Below, piece after piece: positions 10,860-22,137 of a DNA stretch of 64,000 nt. This DNA comes from Cryptomeria japonica (lineage: Eukaryota > Streptophyta > Pinopsida > Cupressales > Cupressaceae), in contig NC_081410.1 in assembly GCF_030272615.1 (NCBI RefSeq), positions 227,636,915 to 227,700,914 of the forward strand. The letters are read 5' to 3'. How positions within the stretch are numbered: position 1 is the first letter of the stretch; the number at the start of each line of letters is the position of its first letter. The notes below the pieces were generated by a model. The model worked only from the letters and a program-made list of their open reading frames with translations. It was not told the DNA's origin and did no database searches. Position numbers and translations under genes: made by a program.

Positions 10860-12937
10860 ATCCTTTGTAGGCACATTTTCCAATCTGTCTTCCTTCTCTA
10901 CAACTTTCTCTCTTCATAAATGATAATAAATAGACATGTGTTTAGTCCTCAAATGCATCACTGAATTCTTTCAAATGTTAATTGCACTTATATTATCACA
11001 CATAATAGGATTTTCCTCATCATACATAACCTTGATATCTCTAAGAGTTTTCTTCATCCACATAACTTGAGTACAACATGATGTTGCTGCAATATACTCT
11101 ACTTTGGTTGTAGATAATGACATTGAATCTTGCTTCTTGATCAACCAAGAGACCAATTTGTTTCCCAAGAAAAAATGCACCACCACTTGTACTTCTTTTG
11201 TCATCAGCACATTTGGCCTATTCAACATCTATGCAAGCTTTAAAAGAGAAATAATCATTCTTTTTATACCACAAACCAAAATTTGGAGTCCATTTCAAAT
11301 ATATAAATATCTTGAATCATGAGATTGCTTTGAATTAGCTTGATTTTTGGCAACCAAACAAACAACATGCATGATATCTAGTATTGAGACAGTCAAATAT
11401 AACAATCCACCAAGTATAGATTTGTAAACCTTCTAATCTACTTTTTAAGATTCATCATTCTTTATTAAATGACAACTAGTAACCATAGGGGTTCCAACTG
11501 GCTTACAATTCTCCATACCAAACTTCGTCAACATCTCTTTGGTGTACTTGACCTAAGAAATGAAAATACCATCTTCTGAAAGTGTTACTTGAAGACCAAG
11601 GAAAATTGACAACTCACCAATCATTGACATCTCAAATTCCTTCTGCATTTCTTCTACAAAATTCTTGCAAACATCTCCATCTCCAAAAAAAATGATATCA
11701 TCAACATATACAACCAATATTAATTGTTTCTCACTTTCAACTTTGAAATAAAAATTACTATATGCAGTACCTTTCTTGAAGCTTTGCTGCAACAAATATA
11801 TGTCCAACCTTTCATACCAAGCTCTAAGAGCTTGCTTGAGTCCATAAAGTGCCTTCGTGAGTTTGCAGACCATATCCTATTCTTTTGACAATTGAAACTC
11901 ATCTAGTTGTTCAATGTAAACCTCTTCTTTAAGGTCTCCATTCAAGAATGTCGACTTAATTTCCATTTGATATACCTTAAAATTATTTTAAGAAACAAAT
12001 GAAAAAAATATTCTTATAGCTTCTATCCTAGCTACTAGAGTGAAATTCTCCTCAAAATATATACCTTTAACTTGTGAATAACCTTTACATACCAATTTTT
12101 CCTTGTTTTTCGTGACTTCTCCATCTTCTTTCATCTTGTTCTAGAACACCCACTTTGTCCCTATCACATTCTTGTCAATTGGTCTAGCTACCAATTCCCA
12201 TGTGTGATTTTTGTTTATCTAATTCAACTCTTCTTCCATTGCCTTCATCCATCAATCATCTTTCCTAGCTTCTACAAAATTCTTTGGCTCCACCTTAGAT
12301 AATTAAGAAACGATAAATTTGCTTGTACACTAGCCTCAACAAGTCTTCTTCTAGTCTAAACTCGTTTATCTTTATCTCCAATTTGATCTTATGAATGATT
12401 CATCTACTCATACTTTGTAGGTGTCTTAGATGCTTTTTTTGGGTTCCTTTTCTGTATTTAATTCTTCTTCATCTTTCAGAACAATCATCTCTTCCACAAT
12501 AGTAGAAGTGTCTTATATCTCAATCTCATGTAACTTGATTTTATTCTTCACATTGAAATTTGTACTTTTCAAAATTTCTTCAACCTCTTGTTGTAGCACC
12601 AACATGCCTTTCTTTTTGTAGAGTATCCCAAAAATATTCCTTTGTTAGACCTTGCAACAAACTTTCCTAAATCCTTTTCGTCTCTTTTGATGTGGCGCTT
12701 GCTTCCAAAGATCCTAAACTATTTGACTATATGTGATCTCCCATGCCATAGTTCATAAGGTGTCTTTCTGTGATTCACTCTTGCTTGTACCCTATTAAGA
12801 ATGCATATAACAGTATGCATAGCTTCTTTACAACACACAGTAGGCACGTTGGCACCTTTCAACATAATTCTAGACATTTCAAAAATAGTCATCTTTTTTT
12901 TTTCAACAACTCCATTATGTTGTGGAGTCCTAGGTGT
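10860..12937 (-). pseudogene. Copia pol remnant: integrase C-terminal part, reverse transcriptase, RNase H
   Basis: On the minus strand, 12937-12719 encodes the integrase end of the catalytic core (PQHNGVVEKK, catalytic Glu retained) and the LNRVQARVNHRKTPYELW motif. The interval 11900-11550 encodes reverse transcriptase with KALYGLKQA and the active-site YVDDIIF. The interval 11230-10970 encodes RNase H with SLSTTKVEYIAA. These enzymes would copy the element's RNA and insert the cDNA. Numerous stops and frame changes lie between the blocks, so it is not functional. It differs in sequence from the Copia elements at 24.9-33.9 kb and 34-47 kb. Confidence 0.8.
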
Positions 12938-13200
12938 CACTGGTAGAATTTGGCAAATAAATGACTAGGTGACTAAAAATTTTAGTCATGACAACTAAAA
13001 ATGACTAAATTCTACTATTTTTTTGCAACACAACTATAAATGACTAAATAAATGACCAATTCGATCATCGGGTAAAAAACACAACTAATAATTAGTCACA
13101 CAAATAAAAATTACTAAGTAAATGACTATTACTCTTCTATACTATTAGTCACAAAAATAAAAATGACTAAATAAATGATAATTAATCCTATCATCATTTT
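12938..13200. mobile_element. CACTA-like transposon end with subterminal repeats
   Basis: The Copia integrase is cut at a CACTGGTAGAATTTGG terminus preceded by TGT, a possible 3-bp target duplication. Within 260 bp the motif TGACTAA or its complement TTAGTCA recurs many times in both orientations, including the palindrome at about 12973-12991 and an inverted copy of the terminus (AAATTCTAC near 13011). CACTA elements have CACT-starting termini and short subterminal repeats that bind transposase. I found no matching right end before 15837, so the boundary here is arbitrary and no transposase is recognised. Confidence 0.45.
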
Positions 13201-13348
13201 CTAGTTTCTTATAAATATTTATAGAGTGTTTATATGTGTTATTGAATGTTTTATATCTCAATATAATGTGTATGTTTTTGTTTGCAGAAATGTATTGATA
13301 AAATCTAAGAAGGGGATAAAGTTAAGACAATAAAACCTCTAATTCAAA

Positions 13349-13616
13349 ATCACAAGTATTTACAAGACAATTCCTATCAATATTTTTGGAGGTCTAATTG
13401 ACTTAATTGTCTAATAGTTTTCGTTAAAATTTGTAAATAACACATTAAATTTTTTTTAATTGGGGGTTCAAATGAGGAATGAATCACAAATATTTATAAG
13501 ACAATTCCTATCAATACTTTTGGAAGTCTAATAAACTTAATTGTCGAATAATTTTCGTTAAAATTTATAAACAACACAGTAAAAATTAAAAAAGGGGCTT
13601 CAAATGAGCACATTCC
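13349..13616. repeat. Imperfect tandem duplication, about 134-bp unit
   Basis: Two copies share AAGACAATTCCTATCAAT and TTTTCGTTAAAATTT at the same spacing, the second starting about 134 bp after the first. The region is AT-rich with no coding signal. It may belong to the CACTA-like element to its left. Confidence 0.65.
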
Positions 13617-15837
13617 ACACATTGACAAAGTCAATACTTTTATCTTTCATGTTGGAGGGAAAAAGATTTTAAGTTTTCTTTTGATTTCCATGTCAAATAT
13701 CTGCTAGAATAGGCACACACTTTATTGAGAAAGAGCAATGTTTTTAGGGAGTGAACAACGTGAATGTGAACGCATGGAGAAATAGCAGATCACGAGATGT
13801 TAGAGAAGATATTTCCTTGGGAATAAGAGTGGAGATCAGAATCAACATAGTTTCTAAGAAGAGGTAGGGTTTCCATTCCAAACCTATATACCTAATACAT
13901 CAGACTATTGCTTTGTTGTTAACACATTGTTGAAGGGATTTTTATTGTATTAGGGACATATGCACCACTCGTTAGTTACATTTCATTCAATGTTACAAAG
14001 AGCATACTCAATGTTCTTTATGTGGTATGCATTTCTCTAGATTTTTTGATAAGGCATAAAAAAATTTATGGAGGTAATTTCAAATTTTCAAAGATTTAAT
14101 AGCTATTGTCTCAACTCTTATGAATTCGAAATTAAAACTCTACTCTTAAACACCAATCTGTTGTTCTCAACTTGAAACTGTTGTTCATTGATTAGATTCT
14201 TATCTTTTTGCCTTTACTCTTTCTTTTTCCATCTATCTCCATGCCTTCCTTGCATGATCTCGCTGTCCTCTGCCTTGAACTGATTGTTCTATTACCTAGA
14301 TCTGCTACTTCCATGAGAACACTGCTGCTATTTTCTAAGTGATTTTGCCCTTTCTTTCTCGTGAACTCGTTATCTTTGAGTTAAAACCTCTATTCTTGAG
14401 TCTTATTTGCATTAAAAATTATCACCATTTGTACATTAGAAATTGATGCTTATCCATTTCATATCACTGTTCTTTGAAAAAATTCTTGGCCACTATTTGA
14501 TCATTGTCTTTTCCTTTATTGCCAATGTCAATATAGTGTATATCACTATTTTTAGCTTTGAACAGTCACTATTATTTCTATATATCACTATTAATAGTCA
14601 TGATCCTTCAAGGATAGTGAACTCTAAAAGACAGTCACAACTCTTCTTTAAAATAGCCATTGAAATTTGAAGAATATTGACTAAAATAAACAAACCCTTG
14701 AAGAACTATGGAAACCTTTGAAAAATAGTGGAAACATTTTCTTAGAACAGTGGATGAAACCTATATCCCAATAAACAAACCCATCAAGAGTGAATGTGGA
14801 TGTTTTCTATGTGTAAATGATTTAATTGGGGTTTTGAAGTCTAATCTTAATAAATTGTTTAGTATTTCTTCTAAATGTTATTTATCTAGTGGTTTACATA
14901 ACTTCTCTATATCTCTAAGTCACACAACTTGTAAATTGTATAATTGTTGGCATGGGAATGAAATTGAATTGTTGTTGACATTTTTTATTCTCATGGACAC
15001 GTATTATAGCACTTACTCTATCTGGTGCATGTACCTAAAAAAAAATGTTTTGGCATATAAGTATAGTAGCTACTTGCATGGGTGATTAAGCATGTTTGGA
15101 GACAACTTGGAGACTTCTGAAAAGGTGAACAAGGAATTCAGAGTTTTTTGCAATGAATTTGAAGTCGGCTAGATCCTCTACAACAAAGTCGAATTTGGGG
15201 ACACCCTCTATAGTGAATTCAGAGGTAATTCAAAACCCTCATTGCCAAAAGTAAGATGATAGAAACCTGAAATTCATAAAACACATGAAAAAGTAATTGC
15301 AAAGACAAATTAATATATCCTAGATATATCAATTCATACAAAGAAGATACACAAAATAGGAGACAATTTCGAGCTGAATATATTCATAGCTTTCAAATTT
15401 GATTGTGTATACAATTCTCTGTAAGACAACAAATATTCTGCAATCTTCCTCTAAAATCCAAAAATATTAGCACCTATACAATATACTTGCCAAAGAAATT
15501 TTTTCAGAACCCTTACAAATGGCCTCTAATTCCTTCTTATAGAGAATGAAGGAGCAAATGTAAGATTCGGGCTAAATATACACATGTCAAAATCCAACTC
15601 CTCTAGGATAGAATATGCCTAGGCATCTTTACACGTTCAAAAAGTAACTGCATTCTTAGAGGAAGAGATGAAGTTAACCACTTTATCTCTCATACAAACA
15701 TTTCATGATATTGTTGATTAAAAGTGTTGATGTGTCACACCATCTTGATAACCACTTTCCTTAAGGACAAAATTTGTTGATTGAAAATTACGTGACTAGC
15801 AATGATGTAATAAGCATATAAGTAGAGAAGGAGAAAC
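13617..15837. other. AT-rich DNA without a recognisable gene
   Basis: Only short scattered ORFs occur (for example 14750-15085), with no domain, no splice-consistent coding blocks and no repeats in common with the rest of the window. It could be CACTA interior or host intergenic DNA. GAAAC at 15833-15837 is a probable target duplication of the element to the right. Confidence 0.5.
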
Positions 15838-16982
15838 TGTTGGCATTTTTGTGGTTTATGTTGTGATTGTCATTGATGGACACACACTTGTATTAAGATC
15901 CCCTTTATATGTATGAGCTCATGCTCAACCGGTATGTTGTATACTAGTCTCTACACTAGTGGTGATTTTGCAGAATGTGTTTCCCGGTCTGAAGCAGCAT
16001 GTCGACCCTAAGCGGTTCACAGATCACAAGCAGTATGAGGAAGCAAAGTGGCACAACACATTCTTACCAGTCTTCATTTTTGTCAAACCAGCAACCGGTA
16101 TTTTGTATGAACCGGTAATACTCTGTGATGAGTTACCAACTAGCATTCTATGATGAGTTACCAATCCACCGATTGTTTGATGGTGCCGACACATTGACGG
16201 TGATTCTTGTATTGTGTTATTGAGTATATCTAGATTCATTGAACCTAGGAAATTATAATGTAATCCTATTGGACCGACATGAAATCAGATTCCTTTAAAA
16301 GGACATCATGTCTAGGGTTTTTATGTTGTTGTAGTAGTTGCGAAAAGGGTGAATGTTGAGCTAGGATTTAAGGTGGAAGTTGAGAGTGATCTTATTTGAG
16401 AAGATCGAGTTGTAACTAAGAGAGAGAAAGAGAAGACTGAAGTAATGCTGGAATGCATTAGCTGTGAGCTATACTGGATCTAACCAAGCAATTTGTGCTA
16501 TTAGATAGATCAAACACTTGTTGATTACTCACATCTTTGACAAGTCTGTAGCCCTTAACCAGGTAGGCCTCAAAGCCTTTGTAAAATCCTCTAACAAGGT
16601 GGTTCACACATGTGAATCTAAAATCCTCTAACAAGGTAGTCTTTAATCGGACTTATCTCCTAACAGAGATTGAGATTCCTAACAAGATCTGTTTTGGTGA
16701 AGAACATTGTAAGACCTTAACCGGTCTGGTTTCTATTCTGCAGATAGTGACTTGTGAGTTCCATCTCACCGGGGTTTTTTTCTAGTTGGGTTTCCACGTC
16801 AAACATCTTGTGTTATGGTTGTATTGCTTTTGTGGGTGAATGTTTTATTTGCATTTTGGTTTGCATATGTGGTAACCGGTTTGACTGTTAGACTGCTTTA
16901 CCGGTTTATCTTTAGACTGTGTAAGTGTTTTGGTGCAGAGATTTTTGGCATACTAATTCACCCCCCCTCTTAGTATTCATCA
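15838..16982 (+). repeat. 5' LTR of copy 2
   Basis: The 1145-bp LTR starts TGTTGGCATTTTTGTGG and ends TATTCATCA, then two bases, then the primer site. It shares with other LTRs here a GGGTTTCCACGTC block (about 16788-16800) and the C-run hairpin (16950-16976). Confidence 0.92.
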
Positions 16983-16984
16983 AT

Positions 16985-16996
16985 TGGTATCAGAGC
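16985..16996 (+). other. Primer binding site, initiator-Met tRNA
   Basis: TGGTATCAGAGC is the standard plant primer site complementary to the 3' end of initiator methionine tRNA. It starts two bases after the LTR and fixes the element's orientation as plus. Confidence 0.92.
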
Positions 16997-17032
16997 CTAC
17001 CTTTCTATAAGTTTAACCACTTGGAAAGAGAT

Positions 17033-18310
17033 ATGGGGGAATACACCTTGAGGGAACTTACTCAATAGCTCACTAAGTCTGAGCAAGCCCATGATGATCT
17101 TATGGTCAAATACAAGGCATCTCAAGCAAAAAGAAGAGAACATGCAGAGAGGCTGATGGAACTATCTGAAAGTAGTTTTGAAGATGAAGCTAACATGGAA
17201 GCTATGATTGCTGAAGTGAATAAGCTAAATGATTCAAACTCCAATTTGAGAAAGGAGTTGGAAGGACTGACTATTCGGTTTAGTCAAGAGCTTGAGAACC
17301 GGAGAAAAGCTGAAGATCTGGTAAAAGACAGAGATCGTGAGATCTCCAAGTTGAAACATGAGATTAGTGCACTAACTGCTCGCCTTCATGAGAGTAGAAT
17401 GGAAAAAGAAGACATGCAAGGTGAACTAAACATTTCTATCTCTGAAAATGCAAGTCTTATGGAGACAAACACTACTATTTCCAAAGAACTCTTTGAGTCA
17501 AAGGAAACAATTGCTAAGTTTGGCAAAAGTACAGTCAGGCTAGAGTAAAAACTTGAATCATCTAGACCGGAAAAGAATACCAATGGTCTTGGTTTTTTTG
17601 GACATGAGGAAGGAGAATCCTCAGGAACAAATGCTGAAGCATCAAAGAAGCAACCGACACTCAAAGGAAAAGGTAAGCAAAAATTCAAACCTGTTTGCTT
17701 TAACTGTCTTAAAGAAGGACACACTGCCAATGTATGTAGGAGCAAAGCCTACAATAATTTTCCTTATTTTATCAACAATGTACCTAGATCCAATAAGTTC
17801 AATGGTCATTGTTATGCATGCAAAAATTTTGGACATAGAGCATTTGAATGCAGGTCTGTAATGGATAACACTGGAAGATATCCTCAGAGGACCCAAGGAA
17901 CTAGTCCTGAATCTTTTATGAACCGGAACCACAACCGGTTTAATGTCTTCAATTATCAGTCAAGAAGTGGTGGTCATCAAGCGGCAACCGGATGGAGAGA
18001 AAATTGTATGATCTATCATGGTCATGGTCACACTGCTGCAACATGCAGAAGGAAGAATGGAAACATGTACAATGGACCTTGGAGAGCACCTGGACTTGTT
18101 TGCTATCACTGCAACAAACCGGGTCACATTGCAAGATTCTGCAGAAGCAGAAAAAGTATATCAGATGATATACCGGTCACTCATGAAGGAGAAATAGATG
18201 TTGAAAAAGTTCAAGGAGACATGAAGAAAACATGGAAGAAGAAACCAATATTGTCGGAGGAGGAACCGGTTTCTGCACCTAGTGTGAAAATATCGGAACC
18301 GACAAACTAA
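17033..18310 (+). pseudogene. ORF1: coiled-coil and zinc-knuckle protein (C-terminal half of a Copia-type gag)
   Basis: One frame of about 425 codons runs from the ATG at 17033 to the TAA at 18310, with two internal stops (TAG near 17066, TAA near 17546). The first half is heptad-rich coiled coil. The second half has knuckles CFNCLKEGHTANVC, CYACKNFGHRAFEC and CYHCNKPGHIARFC, plus an aberrant CMIYHGHGHTAATC. The UBN2 capsid-like domain found at the start of the Copia gag at 30371-32235 is absent. The order coiled coil then knuckles matches the C-terminal half of that gag, including a similar GLGF/GIGF plus GESS/GQSS segment. It could bind packaged RNA and associate with a helper's capsid; that role is inferred. 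Confidence 0.8.
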
Positions 18311-18331
18311 GCCTCAAAGGCTTAGGGGGAG
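18307..18331 (+). promoter_or_regulatory. Stop-codon hairpin followed by a purine tract
   Basis: CTAAGCCT (18307-18314) pairs perfectly with AGGCTTAG (18318-18325) around a CAA loop. The ORF1 stop TAA is within the 5' arm, and AGGGGGAG follows (18324-18331). Copy 1 has CTAAGGCT paired with AGCCTTAG at the same place: the sixth pair is G-C there and C-G here. Confidence 0.65.
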
Positions 18332-18753
18332 CAAATGGAAAAATGCTTTTGAACCCCTGGTTAACACTGGTAAAAGACCTTAACCGGTATGCTACACCTA
18401 TCGCTTGGCAGAAGACCAGAAACGGTAAAAAGGCAAATTAGGGTTTACGCGCTAATATAGGAGCATTAATGATGGTAGGTGAGAGACATGTATAAATGCA
18501 TTTCTCAAATCATTTCTCACTATCTGTTTTTGAGCGAAGAAAAGCTTTCAAGTACAGAGTGAAGAAAAGGTGATTTGAGCTTAGATTTCAAGAAGTTGGA
18601 TAGCTTTGAAAGAGATTCAAATCTAGTTTGCAAGCAGTAGTGGAGAACTCAAAGCAGTGATTTGGCATCTGATAGAGAGCAAAGTAAAGCAGAATCAGGA
18701 AGCCCTAATTTCGTGTTTGAAAGGTATTTTTCGTGTTCTTGAAATACTCTTCA

Positions 18754-21700
18754 ATGGCTTCCGCATCTCATACCAGTTCAAGCACATCCATTGAGTCAGA
18801 AAGTTTCATTCAGAGGAAGTCCAAGTATAATGCTTTGTCACAAGTTCCAGCTGGAGTCATAGTCGAAGAAGGAATTTCAGACTATATTGATTGCAAGATA
18901 GAAGACCTAGGGTCCTTAGCCATTCATACTCAATTAGGTCTATTTTGCGGAAAGGACAAAAGGATCAAACTGGAGTTCAGTATCTTAGAGAAGAAGAAAC
19001 TCCATAATGTGGTATATTTTTTGGAGGACTTCACAGAGGATCACATCAGGATCATCTTGAGCAGAGTCCATGGTGACAAGATGTACCTGGAAAGAATGCA
19101 TGATATCACGCCTAAGGCAATTCATGCAGTCACCGGTTTCTGCAACACAGGGGAAGTGCCAGCCCTGAGAACGGTAAACAAAATGGAAATGACCAAGCTC
19201 ACCGGTTCGACAAGTGATTCATGAGGTATGACAGTTAATCCTATCAAGGATGAACTGGTAAAATACGCCTGCATGGTGATAGGCTACATAACATTCTCAG
19301 CCAGCAGGATTAATTTTGTATCTGCTGTAGCGGTAAATGCTGCTTACCGGATGATTATAGAGGATAAATCATTTGACTTATGCACAGGTATGCAGAGGCA
19401 ACTCCTGTTAAATCTTAAGGCAATTAAAAAGGACAATTCACTGAGATTTAAGTTTGGACAACTACTAGTAGGGTTGTTTTTCTATTTCCAAGGCTACTTT
19501 CCGGGTGTAGGAGATGTCCAGTGGTCCCCTGACCAACCAGTAACCAAGCAGATAAAGGAAAGTGTGTAAGCCATTGGAACCAGCTACCCTAAGATACTGA
19601 ACAAATACTTTGATGAGTTCAAAAGAAAGATGAGTCAGAGGGTACAAATCTCAGGTGACATAGTGAAGAAGTATGAAGATGACATCTGTTTCACTATTCA
19701 GGCGGACAAATTTCTAATGGAGGCTGTTGAGCCTAGAATGGAGGAAGTGGAGCCTATGGGCCATGAGGTCATGTTTGACGTGCTGGAAGGGTATACTTCA
19801 ACCCTTATTGCCTTGCCTCTTGATCCAAAGGCTAAGAGAACCGGAACCTACTTGGAGAGGATTGCACCGGTTGAAGAACCATCGGTGAAGAAGGCAAAAG
19901 AACCCGCAGCTAAGAAAGCTAAGGCAGTGCCTGCAGCATCGGCACTGGCTACCACTGCGACTCCAAGAGTGACCAAGTGGTCACCGGCAAAGAAGAAACC
20001 AGAGGTAAAACTGGCAAAATTCTTTGAAAGAAAGAGGAAGACTAAGGCAAATGAACTGGACTACGAAGAAACTGAGTCTGATGAACAACCAAAGAAGGCT
20101 AGACAAACCAAGAAGATGAAGAAGAATGAACCGGCAACATCCGCACTGGTAAATATAGATATCTCCTCTTACAAACCTTTGACACATTGTCAAAGAACAG
20201 TAAAGAATATTAGGAGAAAGTGACTTCATGATTTAATAGATTATTATGATGAATTCAATAGTGAAGAAAAAGATGAAGTACTGCAGGAAATCATTCTTTA
20301 TTTATGTAAAAATGACCGGTCACCATCAGAGATCAAATCTCAGACACCGGATTCTTTGTTTAAAGCATTGGATAACAAATGGGGCATTGCCATTGAAAAG
20401 GAACAAGAAATTAGGGAGAAATTTTTTGAAAGTACTTCCCCGAACTCTCAAATTCAGAATTATTTGATTTATTAGATCAAAATAAAGGTCTCTTCTTCAC
20501 AAGGAGAAGAAGACTCTAGTTGTTGGAGGGGAGAGTTGATGATGTAGAAAAGGATGCACATCAACACATGGCCCATGCTATCAGCTCTCACAAAGCTCGA
20601 ATGGCCAACCTCCAAGCGGAAAAGGAACCGGTTATTTCCAAACCGGATGAGGTTTTTGATGAGGAAGGAAACCTGGTGGAGGAACCAATCAACACCATAG
20701 ATGTCGATGCCCTGGATATAGAAGATGTCACTCAGGACATACCTTCTGAGGGAACTTAATAGGGGCAATAGGCGGATCAGGGTGGTGAACAAGCTGTGGA
20801 CACTCAACAAGCAGCAAAAGAACAGGAAGAGAAAAAGAAGAGGGATGAAGATGAGAAATAGAAAAAAGAGGAAGAGAAGAGAAAAGAGGAAGAGGAGAAA
20901 AGAAAAGATGAAGAGAAGAAGAAGCAAGAAGAAGAAAGGAAGAAGAAAGAAGAAGAGGACAAGGAAGAAAAGAAGAAGAAGGAAGAAGAAGAAAAGAGGA
21001 AGATGGAAGAGGAAGAGAAGAAGCAAAAGGAAGAGGAAGAAAAGAAGAAAAAGAAAGAGAAAGAGATGAAGAAGAGGAAAGAAGAAGACAAGGAAGAGCA
21101 AAAGAGGAGAGCAGAGGAGAAGAAAAAGGAAAAAGAAGACAAGGAAGAGAAGCGGAAAAGAAGAAAGCTAAAGAAGCCAAGGAACGAGAAGCGGCAAAAA
21201 GCTCTCAGGTGGAGACTCTGAAGGCAACCAGAAGTCAACCCTCACCGGTTGATATCTCTAGTCCTATCAATCTCCAATCTACAGGTGAGTTGGAGCTTAT
21301 GCAGAGCATCAAGGTTGCTCAAGAGCGCCTTGAGATCATTCCAAGGAAAAAGGAATAGGACATCATTCAGGTAGCTATAGACACTCTTACCGGTTTAATC
21401 CCTGGTACTAATCTTCCTGACACTGATTCATCACTAGCACAACTTAAACTTCTGTGTACTGTAGTGGATGATCAGGTGCAGAGTCTAGAAGAAGCAGCAG
21501 AGGCCAATGTAAAGAAAGAGCACCAAAAGGCTCTTAATGTTGCTCTAGTGAAGAAATTAAATGAGCTTAGGACTGAACTGCTAAAGGATCAAAAGGACAT
21601 AAGGAGTGCCTTGGATGAGGGAAACTTGCTACTCAGCAAAATTTGTCAACCTCATCTATTCTGTGATGATGTGCTAGTCAAGAAGCAACAGCTTCAAACG

Positions 21701-21964
21701 GACTTACAGTCCTACTTAAGCACATTCAAGACTCCTTACGACTCCTTTGCAACATATGGGCAAACCGTTCACCGGTTCCAGATCCAGTCAGCCAAGATAG
21801 AGCAAGAGATCAGCACAAGGTCTAGGGATTTACAAGAGCTTCAACAGGTATTACTTCCACGACTGCAAATTCTCCAGAAATGCTATTTGAGCCTAGATGC
21901 ATTGACAGCCACACAAGAACTGAGCACAATAGATGCCATGGAGGAACAGGTATCACAAATGTAG
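18754..21964 (+). pseudogene. ORF2: long Lys/Glu-rich coiled-coil protein of unknown function
   Basis: Coding sequence begins at the ATG at 18754 (MASASHTSSS); an in-frame upstream ATG at 18733 is not shared with copy 1. Recognisable blocks are an N-terminal globular-looking part (18754-19221), a part with MVIGY and QWSPDQPVTKQIKE (19228-19569), a Pro/Ala/Lys linker (about 19800-20220), a conserved helix block around 20224-20450, an extreme Lys/Glu tract (20812-21190), and a C-terminal coiled coil (21464-21964). Stops at about 19222, 19567 and 20221 and at least two frame changes break it. Intact it would have exceeded 1000 residues. No known domain is recognised. Both copies keep the same block order, so it is a family component and not a chance capture. 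Confidence 0.7.
20812..21190 (+). repeat. Long purine-rich tract (Lys/Glu-coding)
   Basis: About 380 bp of the plus strand is almost all A and G, built from AAG, GAA, GAG and AGG triplets within ORF2. In frame it encodes alternating Lys/Glu/Arg, expected to form a long charged helix. Pyrimidine-strand ORFs rich in Ser/Phe/Leu opposite it are shadows. The strand asymmetry is sufficient for triplex-type DNA. Confidence 0.9.
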
Positions 21965-22079
21965 ACAGAGAAGGAAGTGGCAACCTCCCTACTTGAGTCC
22001 TAGTCTCTTTCCATGAAATAATTTTTGTAGGACTACAAAGCGGTTTTTCACAAGTATTATTCATTATTGTCATAAACTC

Positions 22080-22099
22080 TTATATATATATATATATAT
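22080..22099. repeat. (TA)n microsatellite
   Basis: About ten TA repeats follow ORF2 in the untranslated region before the purine tracts. Confidence 0.9.
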
Positions 22100-22137
22100 G
22101 GAAACAGGTTTTTCAGCGGTACTTTGTCATTGTTGGC

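Larger units (their letters stand above)
8760..12937 (-). mobile_element. Truncated antisense Copia element
   Basis: The 3' LTR (8760-10380) is followed on its right by RNase H, reverse transcriptase and integrase fragments in the order expected for Copia read on the minus strand. The element stops at 12937 in the integrase, at the motif TPRTPQHNGVV, where a CACTA-like end begins. Gag, protease, primer site and 5' LTR are not found in the window. Confidence 0.8.

Noticed and set aside
17033-18310. A host zinc-knuckle RNA-binding gene
   Set aside because: Position between primer site and ORF2 of an LTR element, and similarity to the Copia gag C-terminal half, make it an element ORF.
20472-21238. 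Three long minus-strand ORFs rich in Phe, Leu and Ser opposite the Lys/Glu tract
   Set aside because: They are the complement of the purine-rich coding tract; low-complexity shadows with no domain.
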